A program made the translations under genes and the position numbers. The notes under the pieces are model-generated. The model was not told where the DNA came from, ran no database searches, and saw nothing but the letters and a program-made list of their open reading frames with translations. Below, in pieces: positions 26,792 through 41,192 of a DNA stretch of 64,000 nucleotides. Within the stretch, counting starts at the first letter, position 1. Each line of letters opens with the position of its first letter. This DNA comes from an uncultured Dehalococcoidia bacterium. Its GTDB lineage: Bacteria; Chloroflexota; Dehalococcoidia; Lucifugimonadales; UBA3495. The DNA is taken from assembly GCA_958296385.1 (NCBI GenBank), contig OY282494.1, forward strand, positions 1,223,416 to 1,287,415, written 5' to 3'.

Positions 26792-27310
26792 CGGCGTTCC
26801 GTTTCAAGGTCGTTTGCTCAAGTCATAATCGGTCATCCTTTGCGATAGGGTTTGCGGTTGTCGGTATCGGGCTATCGTATCGGGCGGTTGGTTCGGTTTG
26901 GTTTGATTGGTGCTTGCCGGAGATTCAAGTCGTTGTCAGCCCTACGGCCGGAGGTGGTTACGCAACTATTTTGGACCTTCATTTTACGTGTCCTACCTTT
27001 TTAGGGGCTGCACGCGGGCTGAAGCTCGATACCCAGCGGAGGCAGCCCACGCCGTGGAAGCGGGGATGGGACTACCCTTGCCGATTGCGATTTTGCTGAC
27101 TGGCCGTTTTGACTTGAATCTCCGACGATGGTGCTAGCGGTGTCCCCGATTCATCAGGTGCGCCCTCTATATGAGAAACGGCTGGGAATGGGGTTGATTG
27201 ATTTGCCCGATAGATTTATCCTACACGAACGGGTGTGCGGTTGCAAGTAGGGGGGTGTCATTGATTTTTTTTGGATTTGGCGGGGGATTTTGACGGGGGC
27301 ATCCTTTGGG
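26792..27310 (-). repeat. Modular intergenic repeat, copy C (opposite orientation)
   Basis: The gap 26753-27402 holds no credible gene. Read on the minus strand, it matches copy B base for base over long stretches: GACTTGA next to AACGGAACGCC at one end, CCCGATA repeats, the 207-bp core, GTGCTAGCGGTGT after it, and the GGGGGGTGTCATTGATTTTTT and GGATTTGGCGG blocks. It ends near 27310, without the palindrome module and the GTCATTCTGA end seen in copy B. A short ORF inside is not kept in frame between copies and is not called. Confidence 0.85.
26918..27124. mobile_element. MITE-like core with 14-bp terminal inverted repeats (copy C)
   Basis: 207 bp bounded by perfect inverted repeats, CGGAGATTCAAGTC (26918-26931) and GACTTGAATCTCCG (27111-27124). 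Inside, GTCAGC/GCTGAC extend the pairing after small loops. The core is about 90 percent identical by eye to 43642-43850 in reverse orientation. No transposase is encoded, so it would be non-autonomous. No clear target-site duplication was found, because similarity continues into both flanks. Confidence 0.75.
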
Positions 27311-27402
27311 GACAATGGCATTGGCGCCGCTGGTATCGCCGGCGCATCAGCGGTACACTGGCGTCATCCCCCCGGCTTTGCGCCGTTGACAGGATTTTGC
27401 CC

Positions 27403-28605
27403 ATGTCTGCCGCTGCTCCCTTTCGTCATACCGCCTATCCGGTGCGCGTCCACGCCGGCGATGACGCCCTGGCCAACATCGGCCCGGAAGTCCGGCGCGC
27501 CGGGGGCAAACGCCCTTTTATCGTGTGCGGGCAGTCCGTAGCGACGAAAACCGACTTGCTCGACCGGGTGGCCGCCGCTCTGCCGGATGCGCCGGTGGGC
27601 GTGTTTGACGGCGTGCAAACCGGCTCTCCCGTGCCATCGGTGCTGACCGGCGCCCGGATGGCCCGGGACGCCGGCGCCGACTTGATTATCGCCATCGGCG
27701 GCGGCAGCGCAGTCGTGACGGCCCGGGCCATCATCATAATGCTGGCCGAGGGGGGAACGCCCGCCGACCACGCCACGAAGTACCCGCCCGGCCAGCCGCC
27801 GGTAAGCCCGCGCTTGATGGCGCCCAAACTGCCCAACATCCTCATTCTGACCACCCCCACTACCGCAGCCACGCGGGCCGGCACCGCCGTCATCGACTCC
27901 GAAACCGGCCACCGGCTGGAAATGTTCGACCCCAAAACCCGGCCGGCCGCCGTAATCTGGGACACCGACGCGCTGTTGACGGCGCCGGCCGATTTGTGCG
28001 TCAGCGCCGCCAGCTCCCTGTTCAGCGGCGTGGCCAGCGCGCTGCAAGCCCCCCGGCTCAATCCGATGGCCGCCGCCGACTTGACCGGCGCGCTGAATCT
28101 GCTGCTGGACAACTTGCCGCTGATTGCCTCCCGCCCCGACGACGGCGCCGCGCGGGTGCGGCTGTGCGTTGCGTCCTTTATGTACAACCGGGCGTGGGAC
28201 ACCGGCGCCAGCGGCGCTGCCCTGGGCGTGGTAACCGCCCTCGCCCACAGCCTGGACACCCGCTACCCCGCCTGCACCCACGGCGCCGCCTATTCCATCA
28301 CCACCGCGCCGGGGATGCGGTTCAACCGCGATTACAACCTGGCCGGGCAAGTCCGCCTGGCCCGCGCTTTGGGCATCGCAGCGGACGCACGGAGCGACGC
28401 AGATGCCGCCGACGCCGCCGCTCAGTCCATATCCGAATTCTTTGCCGGACTGGACTTGCCAACCCGCCTGCGTGACGTGGGCGTGCCGGCCGACGGCATC
28501 CCGGCAATCGCCGCCGACGCCCTTACCGACTTCGGATTGCACCGCAACGTGCGGCCCGTGCCAGGCGTTGACGAGCTGATTACAGTCCTGCAATCGGCCT
28601 GGTAG
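27403..28605 (+). CDS. Iron-containing alcohol dehydrogenase family protein
   Basis: Group III (Fe-type) dehydrogenase, 400 aa, usually NAD(P)-dependent. AIGGGSAVVTARAI is the nucleotide-binding motif, with Val where Asp is usual (GGGSxxDxAK). Metal-site regions are NPMAAADLTGAL and LAHSLDTRYPACTHGAAYSI. ATG at 27403 has AGGA eight bases before it; the frame extends into repeat copy C but that part is not counted. Its first residues MSAAAPFRH are plausible. Substrate could be maleylacetate or an alcohol/aldehyde; unresolved. Confidence 0.88.
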   Translation: MSAAAPFRHTAYPVRVHAGDDALANIGPEVRRAGGKRPFIVCGQSVATKTDLLDRVAAALPDAPVGVFDGVQTGSPVPSVLTGARMARDAGADLIIAIGGGSAVVTARAIIIMLAEGGTPADHATKYPPGQPPVSPRLMAPKLPNILILTTPTTAATRAGTAVIDSETGHRLEMFDPKTRPAAVIWDTDALLTAPADLCVSAASSLFSGVASALQAPRLNPMAAADLTGALNLLLDNLPLIASRPDDGAARVRLCVASFMYNRAWDTGASGAALGVVTALAHSLDTRYPACTHGAAYSITTAPGMRFNRDYNLAGQVRLARALGIAADARSDADAADAAAQSISEFFAGLDLPTRLRDVGVPADGIPAIAADALTDFGLHRNVRPVPGVDELITVLQSAW

Positions 28606-28633
28606 ATACGACTGCCGTTCCGACAACGACCGT

Positions 28634-29614
28634 TCAGCCGTGGCCGCGTCCCCGTCCGATAATATCGGCAACGCTGCGCACTTCCCATTGCAGCAGCAGC
28701 TGTTCCAGCTCGGCCAGAATTCGGAACGGCGCGTTCAGGTCGGCCAGGTTGGCGCTGCCGACTTGCACCGCCGTTGCGCCGGCCATCAGGTACTCGGCGG
28801 CGTGGCGCCCGTCCATCACCCCGCCCACGCCGATTATCGGCGCATCCACCGCTTGGGCAGCACGCTGCACCAGCGCCATTGTGATGGGACGCAACGCCGG
28901 CCCGGAAAGCCCGCCCGCCCCGGCGCCCAGCGTTGGCGCGCCCGTGTCAATGTCAATGTGCAGCGCCGGTATCGTGTTGCTGATGGTCAGGGCATCGGCG
29001 CCGGCGCCCACGGCGGCGCACGCAATGTCGGCGATGTCCGGCACGTTGGGCGACAGCTTGGCCCAGATGGGCAAGTCGGTTTGCCGCCGCACGCCGGCCA
29101 CCGCCGCCTCGGTCAGGCGCGGGTGGTGGCTGAACATCGCCCCGTCGTCCACGTTGGGGCAGCTCAGGTTCAGCTCAATGGCGGCGAACCCGGCCACGCC
29201 CCGCGTGAACGACGCCATCTCCTCCCATTGCTCCGGGCTTTCGGCGGCCATACTCATCACGATGTTGGCCTCGGATGCCTGCCACTGCGGGGCCAGTTCC
29301 GACATAGCCGCCTTGATGCCCGGATTAGTCAATCCGATTGAGTTCAGCAGGGTAGTTTCGCCGGCGGCCAGCCCCTCCCGGAACGACGCCGGGAACCAGC
29401 GCGGTTCGGGGTTGCCCTCTCTGGCGTGACGGGTGATGGTCTTGGGCAGCACCGCGCCCAGTTCGCCCAACGGAGCACCTGGGGCGATACCCATACCCCG
29501 GCCATAGCCGTCGTACCCGAAAGTGCCCGATGCAATCATTACCGGGTTGCGCAAGCGGAGGCCGCCGGGCCGCTCCGGAGCCAAATCTACGGACAGCTCA
29601 ATCGGAACAGCCAT
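28634..29614 (-). CDS. pyrD: Dihydroorotate dehydrogenase, class 1-like
   Basis: FMN-dependent enzyme of pyrimidine synthesis, 326 aa. Motifs are NPVMIASGTFGYDGYGR, NSIGLTNPGI, ELNLSCPNVDDG (active-site cysteine of class 1 enzymes), WAKLSPNVPDIADIA and GVGGVMDGRHAAEYLMAGATAVQVGSA. The Cys base points to class 1 (probably 1B) rather than class 2. No PyrK electron-transfer subunit is adjacent. ATG at 29614 follows GAGG. It starts 49 bp after rpoC on the same strand and may be expressed by read-through from rpoBC. Confidence 0.9.
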   Translation of the reverse strand: MAVPIELSVDLAPERPGGLRLRNPVMIASGTFGYDGYGRGMGIAPGAPLGELGAVLPKTITRHAREGNPEPRWFPASFREGLAAGETTLLNSIGLTNPGIKAAMSELAPQWQASEANIVMSMAAESPEQWEEMASFTRGVAGFAAIELNLSCPNVDDGAMFSHHPRLTEAAVAGVRRQTDLPIWAKLSPNVPDIADIACAAVGAGADALTISNTIPALHIDIDTGAPTLGAGAGGLSGPALRPITMALVQRAAQAVDAPIIGVGGVMDGRHAAEYLMAGATAVQVGSANLADLNAPFRILAELEQLLLQWEVRSVADIIGRGRGHG

Positions 29615-29663
29615 TGGCGACCTCTACCAGTACCTGATGGACAAGCGGCTTCACCCCGTCGCT

Positions 29664-34886
<5,223 letters not shown>

Positions 34887-34889
34887 ATT

Positions 34890-37800
34890 CTAGTTGACCT
34901 CCATGGAGTAGAGGTAGTCATCGTCGCTGGGCAAGCCCAGGCTGGGGTCATCCTGCTCGCCTTCTTCCTCCAACTGCACGTTGAGGCCCAGGCTCTGCAA
35001 TTCCTTCAACAGCACGTTGAAAGATTCCGGAACACCGGGTTGGCTGATGGGATGGCCCTTTACGATGGATTCGTAGGTATTGACCCGTCCGGTAACGTCG
35101 TCGGACTTGATTGTGAGGACTTCTTGCAGGTTGTGCGCGGCGGAGTAGGCTTCCAGCGCCCACACTTCCATTTCGCCAAAACGCTGCCCGCCGAACTGCG
35201 CCTTGCCGCCCAACGGCTGCTGCGTAATCATGGAGTACGGCCCGGTGGAACGGGCGTGGATTTTGTCCTCCACCAGGTGAATGAGCTTCAGCATATAGAT
35301 GCTGCCCACCGCCACCGGCTGGTCGAACGGCTCGCCGGAGCGCCCGTCGTGGAGCTGGAACTTGGCGAAAGTCGGCGGGGCAATCAGCCGGGTGCGGTGC
35401 ACTTCCAATGCCAGGTCGTGCATCTCGGCCAGCGTCAGCCCGTCCGGGTTTTCACCCGCCACCTCGCGCAGCCACAGGGACAGGCAAACTTCCCGCGCCA
35501 GCCCCCGCTCGCTCTCGTCGTACAGCAATTCCGGGTCGAACCCCTTTTCCCGCAGCCACTCGTACACCCGGCCAACGTCCACCGCGCCGTCATTCTCGGC
35601 ATCCGATGCGCCGGCCTGTTCCGCAAACCACCAGCGGGCCAGCGAATCTTCGATGTTGTCATCGTCGGCGCCCTCAAACACCGGCGTCAGCGCCTGGAAG
35701 TTCAGGCCCCGCGCCGCCCAGCCCAGATGACTTTCCAGCACCTGGCCCAAGTTCATCCGCGACGGCACGCCGATGGGGTTCAGGATGATGTCCACCGGCG
35801 TTCCGTCGGTCAGGAACGGCATATCCTCTTCGGGCAGGATGCGGGAGACCACGCCCTTGTTGCCGTGGCGGCCCGCCATCTTGTCGCCCACCGAGATTTT
35901 GCGCGTCTGGGCAACCCAAACCCGGATGGCCTCGTTCACGTCCGGCGGCAAATCGTCCTTATTTTCCCGGCTCAGCGCTTTGACGGCAATCACTTTGCCC
36001 CGCTGTCCGTGCGGCACCCGCAGCGACGTATCGCGCACGTCCTTTGACTTTTCGCCAAAGATGGCCCGCAGCAGCCGTTCCTCCGCCGTCATTTCCGTCT
36101 CGCCTTTGGGCGTAACCTTGCCGACCAGAATATCCCCGGGGCCTACGTCCGCGCCGATGCGGATGATGCCCCGTTCGTCCAAATCCCGCAGGTTGCCTTC
36201 GCCCACGTTGGGAATGTCGCGGGTGATTTCCTCATCGCCCAGCTTGGTCGAGCGGCTTTCCACTTCGTACTTTTCAATGTGCACCGACGTGAACTGGTCA
36301 TCCTTCACCAGCCGTTCGCTGATGATGATGGCGTCCTCGTAGTTGTAGCCCTCCCACGACATAAACGCGACCAGCACGTTCTGCCCCAGCGCCAGTTCGC
36401 CGCCGTCGGTGGACGAGCTGTCGGCCAGCGTATCGCCCGCGCTCACCCGGTCACCCTTCTTGACCACGGCCCGCTGATTGAGGCAGGTGCCCTGATTGGT
36501 GCGGGCAAACTTGATAAGGCGGTGGGGATGCTTTTCGCCGTCGTCGTCAACAACCATGACTTCCCGCCCGTCAACGGATTCCACCGAACCGGCCACCTTT
36601 GCCAGCAGCACCTGCCCGCTGTCCCGGGCCACCCGGCTCTCAATGCCGGTGCCGACGATGGGCGCCTGCGGTTGCAGCAGCGGCACCGCCTGGCGCTGCA
36701 TATTGCAGCCCATCAGCGCGCGGTTGGCGTCATCGTGCTCCAGGAACGGTATCAGCGCCGCCGACACGCTCATAATCTGGAGCGGCGAAACGTCGGCGTA
36801 CTCCACCGAGCCCGGCGAGGCCAGCCGGTAGTTATCGCCTTCCCGCACCTCCACCAGCTCCTCGGTGAACTGGTTCAGTTCGTCAAAGGCCGAGTTCGCC
36901 TGGGCAATCCGGTACTGCTCCTCCATATCCGCAGTGAGAAACTGCACGCTCTGCGGGCGCGTGTCCACAAAGGGCGCCACTTCAATAACGGTGTCCCCGG
37001 ACAGCCGCCGCAGCCGGCGAATGTGCTCATCAGAGATGACCTCGCCGGCGGCGACGATTACTTCACCCTTGCGCGTCGTTACGTCGGCGGCCACCGTGTG
37101 ACCCAGCAGGTCGTAATGCCCCGGATAGCCGGGGTTGCGGCAGTCGCCCAGCCACAGCTGCTTGATAACCGGCCAGTACGGAGTTTCGATGAACCCCAGC
37201 CGGTCGATGCGGGCGTAGGCGGCCAGGCTGCTGAGCAGCCCGATGTTTGCCCCCTCCGGCGTTTCAATCGGGCAGATGCGCCCGTAGTGCGAGGCGTGCA
37301 CGTCCCGGACGTCAAAGCCGGCGCGTTCCCGCGTCAACCCGCCCCGCCCCAGCGCGGACAGCCGGCGCTTGTGCGTCAGCTCCGCCAGCGGGTTGGTCTG
37401 GTCCATAAACTGCGACAGCTTGTCGCCGCCAAAGAACTCGCGGATGGCGCCGGTCACCGGCCGCACGTTCACCAGCTTGGCCGGCACCGCGTCCTCCGGT
37501 TTCTCCAACCGGCCCACCCGGTCCTGAAACATCCGGTGCATCCGCAGCAGGCCGATACGCACCTGGTCCCGCATCAGTTCGCCGGCCACCCGCACCCGGC
37601 GGTTGCCCAGGTGGTCAATGTTGTCCCGCGGCTCCAGGTTCTCGGTATGGTGCCGGATTAGCTCCCGCAGCGTGTCAATAATGTCGTTCAAGTCCAGCAC
37701 CCGGCGCTCCGGCAGCTCAATCCCCGGCAGGTTGAACCGCACCTTGTGCATATTGCCGTTGGCCCCAACGTTCACTTCGGTTACGACGCCCACAATCCGG

Positions 37801-39446
37801 GACGCCCGCGCCCGCACCGGAGTCAGCCGCCAGGATTGCCAGGGCCCCTGGCTCACCCGTTCGGCGTAGATGAACTGCCCGGCTTCGATGATGCTGGCTT
37901 CGGCCAGAAAGCGGTTTTTCATCACCGCCACTTCGCCGCCGTTGATGGCATCCGACGATTCCGCGCCGGCCAGCATCGGCTGCACCGCGATGGCCACCGG
38001 CACGCCCAAAGCGTCAGTAACCTGGCACTGCGTGTTGACGGATGGCGTAGCATCGTCCGTTTCGTCGTCCCCCTCAACATCAACCGCCGCCAGCAAAGTG
38101 CCCCCGTTGGCCGCGTCAATGGGGCGCACCGTCATCGTCTGCTCCGACTCGTCGGCAACCCCGTCAAAAAGGTCAACCGGCGCAATGCTGCGGTCGAGGC
38201 GGCGGATGAGATAGCCGTAGTTGACGAGCGCGTCCAAATCCCGTTCCGCCATGATGCGCTGCTCGTGGCCCGACGCCTCAAATATCTCGGTGGCCGTGGT
38301 TCCGCCGTCCGAAACGGCGTACCGTTCCCGGACGAATTCCAGCATCACCTTCTGCGCGTCCGTAAGAATCTGGGATTCGGAACGCCCCAAACGCTGGTCA
38401 ACCTTGATGCGGCCCACCTCGCCCAGGTCAAAGCGGCGCCCGTCAAAAAAGTGGTTCATCACGAAAGTGCAGGCGCCGTCCACCTGCACGGCGGGTTCGC
38501 CGGGGCGCAGCCACTTGTAGATGTTGCGCTGGGCCAGCCCGATGCGGTGCGCCTGCGTAAAGTCAAACTGCCGGTCGGGATGAATCCGCTCCCACAGCGA
38601 CCGCAGCTCCTCTTCCTTGGGGTTGTAATCCCGGTCTTCGGCGGGGGCGACGCCGGCGACAAAAGGCCGGCAGCCCATCGGTTCCAAATCGGCAAAGAGG
38701 GCGCGCATTTCCTCCGCGCTCACAATGCCCATCGCGTGCAGAAACGTTGAAACGCTCATCCGGCGCTTGCGGTCAACGCTCACCGTAATGGCCTCCGGCT
38801 GGTTGCGCCGGCGGGTGTAGTAATGCGTCCAGGTGGACAGCTCAATCCGCGCCCCCCGGCTGGCCGAGATGCGCCCCTTGTAGTACCAGTTCTCCACCAG
38901 CCCGCAATCCGGGCAGGGCGGGTCCTGCGAGGGTTCCCGCTCGTAATACACGCTGGGCGCGCGCTGCAACTGGCTCACCAGCACCCGCTCCGCCCCGTTA
39001 ATAATGAACGTACCCGTCTCCGTCATCATCGGCACGTCGCCAAAGAATATGTCCGACTCCGATATTTCGCCGTCGCCCTCCCGGTCCACCAGCCGGGCCC
39101 GCACGTACAACGGCTGCGAGTAGGTGATTTCCCGCTCCCGGCATTCCTCCGGGCTGAACTGTGGCGGGTCAAACCAGTGATTGAGGAAGTACAGCTCAAA
39201 GCGGTCAGTGCGCCGCGACGCCTCCCCGCTGGCAAAACGCCGCGTTACCCCGGCCACGATGGGCGAGCAATCCTTGAAAGTCTCGGCCAGCCCTTTCGTC
39301 GTGAACCAGTCAAAGGATTCAACCTGGCTGCGGATGAGGTTCGGCACCTCCAGCACGTTGGCGATGCCGGATTCGGAGTAGGTTTTCACGTCCCGGGCCG
39401 TCAGACCGCGGTCGTTGCGCCGCTGGCGTTTTCGGGTCAATACCAT
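34890..39446 (-). CDS. rpoB: RNA polymerase beta subunit RpoB, enlarged
   Basis: About 1518 aa versus 1150-1350 in most bacteria. The rifampicin-region reads LSQFMDQTNPLAELTHKRRL near residues 677-696, followed by GRGGLTRERAGF and HYGRICPIETPEGANIGLL. GDKMAGRHGNKG and the C-terminal GGKAQFGGQRFGEMEVWALEAYSA are canonical. Extra sequence is present around residues 350-600 before DNIDHLGNRR, including an acidic stretch GDDETDDATP. ATG at 39446 with AGGAG ten bases upstream is preferred over the in-frame GTG at 39455, which is only one base from AGGAG. Confidence 0.97.
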   Translation of the reverse strand: MVLTRKRQRRNDRGLTARDVKTYSESGIANVLEVPNLIRSQVESFDWFTTKGLAETFKDCSPIVAGVTRRFASGEASRRTDRFELYFLNHWFDPPQFSPEECREREITYSQPLYVRARLVDREGDGEISESDIFFGDVPMMTETGTFIINGAERVLVSQLQRAPSVYYEREPSQDPPCPDCGLVENWYYKGRISASRGARIELSTWTHYYTRRRNQPEAITVSVDRKRRMSVSTFLHAMGIVSAEEMRALFADLEPMGCRPFVAGVAPAEDRDYNPKEEELRSLWERIHPDRQFDFTQAHRIGLAQRNIYKWLRPGEPAVQVDGACTFVMNHFFDGRRFDLGEVGRIKVDQRLGRSESQILTDAQKVMLEFVRERYAVSDGGTTATEIFEASGHEQRIMAERDLDALVNYGYLIRRLDRSIAPVDLFDGVADESEQTMTVRPIDAANGGTLLAAVDVEGDDETDDATPSVNTQCQVTDALGVPVAIAVQPMLAGAESSDAINGGEVAVMKNRFLAEASIIEAGQFIYAERVSQGPWQSWRLTPVRARASRIVGVVTEVNVGANGNMHKVRFNLPGIELPERRVLDLNDIIDTLRELIRHHTENLEPRDNIDHLGNRRVRVAGELMRDQVRIGLLRMHRMFQDRVGRLEKPEDAVPAKLVNVRPVTGAIREFFGGDKLSQFMDQTNPLAELTHKRRLSALGRGGLTRERAGFDVRDVHASHYGRICPIETPEGANIGLLSSLAAYARIDRLGFIETPYWPVIKQLWLGDCRNPGYPGHYDLLGHTVAADVTTRKGEVIVAAGEVISDEHIRRLRRLSGDTVIEVAPFVDTRPQSVQFLTADMEEQYRIAQANSAFDELNQFTEELVEVREGDNYRLASPGSVEYADVSPLQIMSVSAALIPFLEHDDANRALMGCNMQRQAVPLLQPQAPIVGTGIESRVARDSGQVLLAKVAGSVESVDGREVMVVDDDGEKHPHRLIKFARTNQGTCLNQRAVVKKGDRVSAGDTLADSSSTDGGELALGQNVLVAFMSWEGYNYEDAIIISERLVKDDQFTSVHIEKYEVESRSTKLGDEEITRDIPNVGEGNLRDLDERGIIRIGADVGPGDILVGKVTPKGETEMTAEERLLRAIFGEKSKDVRDTSLRVPHGQRGKVIAVKALSRENKDDLPPDVNEAIRVWVAQTRKISVGDKMAGRHGNKGVVSRILPEEDMPFLTDGTPVDIILNPIGVPSRMNLGQVLESHLGWAARGLNFQALTPVFEGADDDNIEDSLARWWFAEQAGASDAENDGAVDVGRVYEWLREKGFDPELLYDESERGLAREVCLSLWLREVAGENPDGLTLAEMHDLALEVHRTRLIAPPTFAKFQLHDGRSGEPFDQPVAVGSIYMLKLIHLVEDKIHARSTGPYSMITQQPLGGKAQFGGQRFGEMEVWALEAYSAAHNLQEVLTIKSDDVTGRVNTYESIVKGHPISQPGVPESFNVLLKELQSLGLNVQLEEEGEQDDPSLGLPSDDDYLYSMEVN

Positions 39447-39644
39447 AGATGCCACACTCCTGACACGATGCGGGATAGGTGGTTAGCAACGCGAAAGCCC
39501 GACCTCCGGCGCACAACATACGGACACGGCGAAACGCCGGCCATAAGCGACAAGCCGCAAAGCCAGGCTAGTTAGTAGGGGGGGTGCAGGCGATAATTGG
39601 AAGCAATCGCTATACGCTGCAAGCAAAGCACAGTTGATGCACGC

Positions 39645-39674
39645 ATTGTAGGCCAACCCCCCTCCCTTTGTCAA
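39645..39674 (-). promoter_or_regulatory. rpoBC promoter
   Basis: Minus-strand TTGACA (39669-39674) and TACAAT (39645-39650) with an 18-bp spacer. RNA would start near 39638, giving a leader of about 190 nt before rpoB. It lies between the fumC stop (39704) and rpoB, so rpoBC is not tied to a ribosomal-protein operon here. Confidence 0.75.
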
Positions 39675-39703
39675 TAAAACCACCAACGGGAAAATCGCAA
39701 AAT

Positions 39704-41119
39704 CTACCCGCCGCCGCCCCGCACTTCCAGGCTGGGCTTGGTCATCTCCTCCGGGTTCAGCAGTTCGTTCAGCTGCGCCTCGCTCAGCGCCGTATCCAAC
39801 CGGGCCACGTCCCGGATAGTCTGCCCCGTTTCCGCCGCTTTCTTGGCGATGCCGGCCGCCGCATCGTACCCGATGGACGGCGCCAGGGCCGTGCCCAGCA
39901 TCAACCCTTTCTCCACCATCGCCGGGCCGGTTTCGGTGGCCGTGATGCCGGCTACGCACTGCTCCGCAAAGTTGCCGGCCGACGCCGCCAGCAGCGACAC
40001 CGACTGGAGCAGGTTGTACGCCGCTACCGGCATCATCGTGTTCAGCTCAAAGTACCCCCCCGCCCCGGCCAGCGCAACGGCGGCGTCATTCCCCACCACC
40101 TGCGCCGCTACCTGAATCACCGACTCCGATATGACCGGATTCACCTTGCCCGGCATTATACTGCTGCCCGGCTGCACTTCCGGGATGTTGATTTCGCCCA
40201 GGCCGGCCCGCGGGCCGCACCCCAAAAAGCGGATGTCGTTGGCGATTTTGTGCAGGCTGATGGCTACCGTTTTCAGCTGCCCGCTGGCCTCCACGATGCC
40301 GTCCAGCGCCGCCTGCGCCTGAAAGTGGTTGCCCGTCTCCCGGATTGCCACCCCGGTAAGCTCGCTGAGCCGGGCGCAGGTGCGGGCGGAGAACTCCGGG
40401 TGCGTGTTGACGCCCGTACCCACGGCGGTGCCGCCCAACGCAACCTCCGCCAGCGCATCCTGCGCGCGCTTGACCCGCGTAATGCTGTACCCGGCCTGCC
40501 CCGCATACCCGCTGAACTCCTGCCCCAGCCGCACCGGGGTAGCATCCTGCAAGTGCGTGCGCCCCGTCTTGATGACGGGCCAGAACTCGTCCGCCTTGTC
40601 CTGCAAAGCATCCCGCAGCCGCTCCAGTCCCGGCAGCAAATCCTCCTGCATACCCAGCAGCGCCGCCAGATGGATGGCCGTCGGAATCACGTCGTTGGAC
40701 GACTGCCCCAGGTTCACGTTGTCGTTGGGATGCACCAGCCGCGAACCCAAATCGCCGCCCCTGATCTGCGACGCCCGGTTGGCAATAACCTCGTTGGCGT
40801 TGGTGTTGGTGGACGTGCCGGAACCCGTCTGAAAGATGTCCAGCACAAAATGGCCGTCGTGCTGGCCGTCAATCACTTCCTGCGCCGCCGCTACGATAGC
40901 GTTGCCGATGGCGACGTCCAAAACCCCCAAATCCATATTGGTTTGCGCCGCCGCCTGCTTGATCAGACCCAAGGCCCGGATAAACTGGCGGGGAAACCGC
41001 AGGTCGCTGATTGGAAAGTTCAGCACCGCCCGCATCGTCGACGCGCCGTACAGCGCATCGGCCGGCACCTGCATCTCGCCCATGGAATCTCGCTCAATTC
41101 GCGTGCTGTTGGTAGTCAT
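39704..41119 (-). CDS. fumC: Fumarate hydratase class II FumC
   Basis: Tetrameric fumarase of the TCA cycle, 471 aa. The family signature GSSIMPGKVNP is near residue 318. TGSGTSTNTNANEVIANRA, HPNDNVNLGQSSNDVIPTA and KTGRTHLQDATPVRLGQEFSGY are also present. ATG at 41119 gives the conventional N-terminus; the open frame upstream overlaps the intergenic region and is not counted. It precedes rpoB on the same strand but the latter has its own promoter. Confidence 0.95.
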   Translation of the reverse strand: MTTNSTRIERDSMGEMQVPADALYGASTMRAVLNFPISDLRFPRQFIRALGLIKQAAAQTNMDLGVLDVAIGNAIVAAAQEVIDGQHDGHFVLDIFQTGSGTSTNTNANEVIANRASQIRGGDLGSRLVHPNDNVNLGQSSNDVIPTAIHLAALLGMQEDLLPGLERLRDALQDKADEFWPVIKTGRTHLQDATPVRLGQEFSGYAGQAGYSITRVKRAQDALAEVALGGTAVGTGVNTHPEFSARTCARLSELTGVAIRETGNHFQAQAALDGIVEASGQLKTVAISLHKIANDIRFLGCGPRAGLGEINIPEVQPGSSIMPGKVNPVISESVIQVAAQVVGNDAAVALAGAGGYFELNTMMPVAAYNLLQSVSLLAASAGNFAEQCVAGITATETGPAMVEKGLMLGTALAPSIGYDAAAGIAKKAAETGQTIRDVARLDTALSEAQLNELLNPEEMTKPSLEVRGGGG

Positions 41120-41192
41120 ATCTGATGCTGTCCTCGATAGCGGTTGACGATGGTAATGATTGGCAGTTTGGTTGGCGGATTCGGTGGCCCGG

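Noticed and set aside
26918-27124. Target-site duplications flanking the core
   Set aside because: Flanks are themselves part of the larger repeat and no convincing short direct repeat abuts the inverted ends.
26907-27137. 76-codon ORF inside the repeat core, with a related ORF at 43654-43869 (minus)
   Set aside because: The two copies differ by indels that shift the frame midway, so no common protein is maintained; the conserved entity is the DNA or RNA.
36279-37661. 460-codon plus-strand open frame
   Set aside because: Antisense to rpoB, whose protein motifs are unmistakable.
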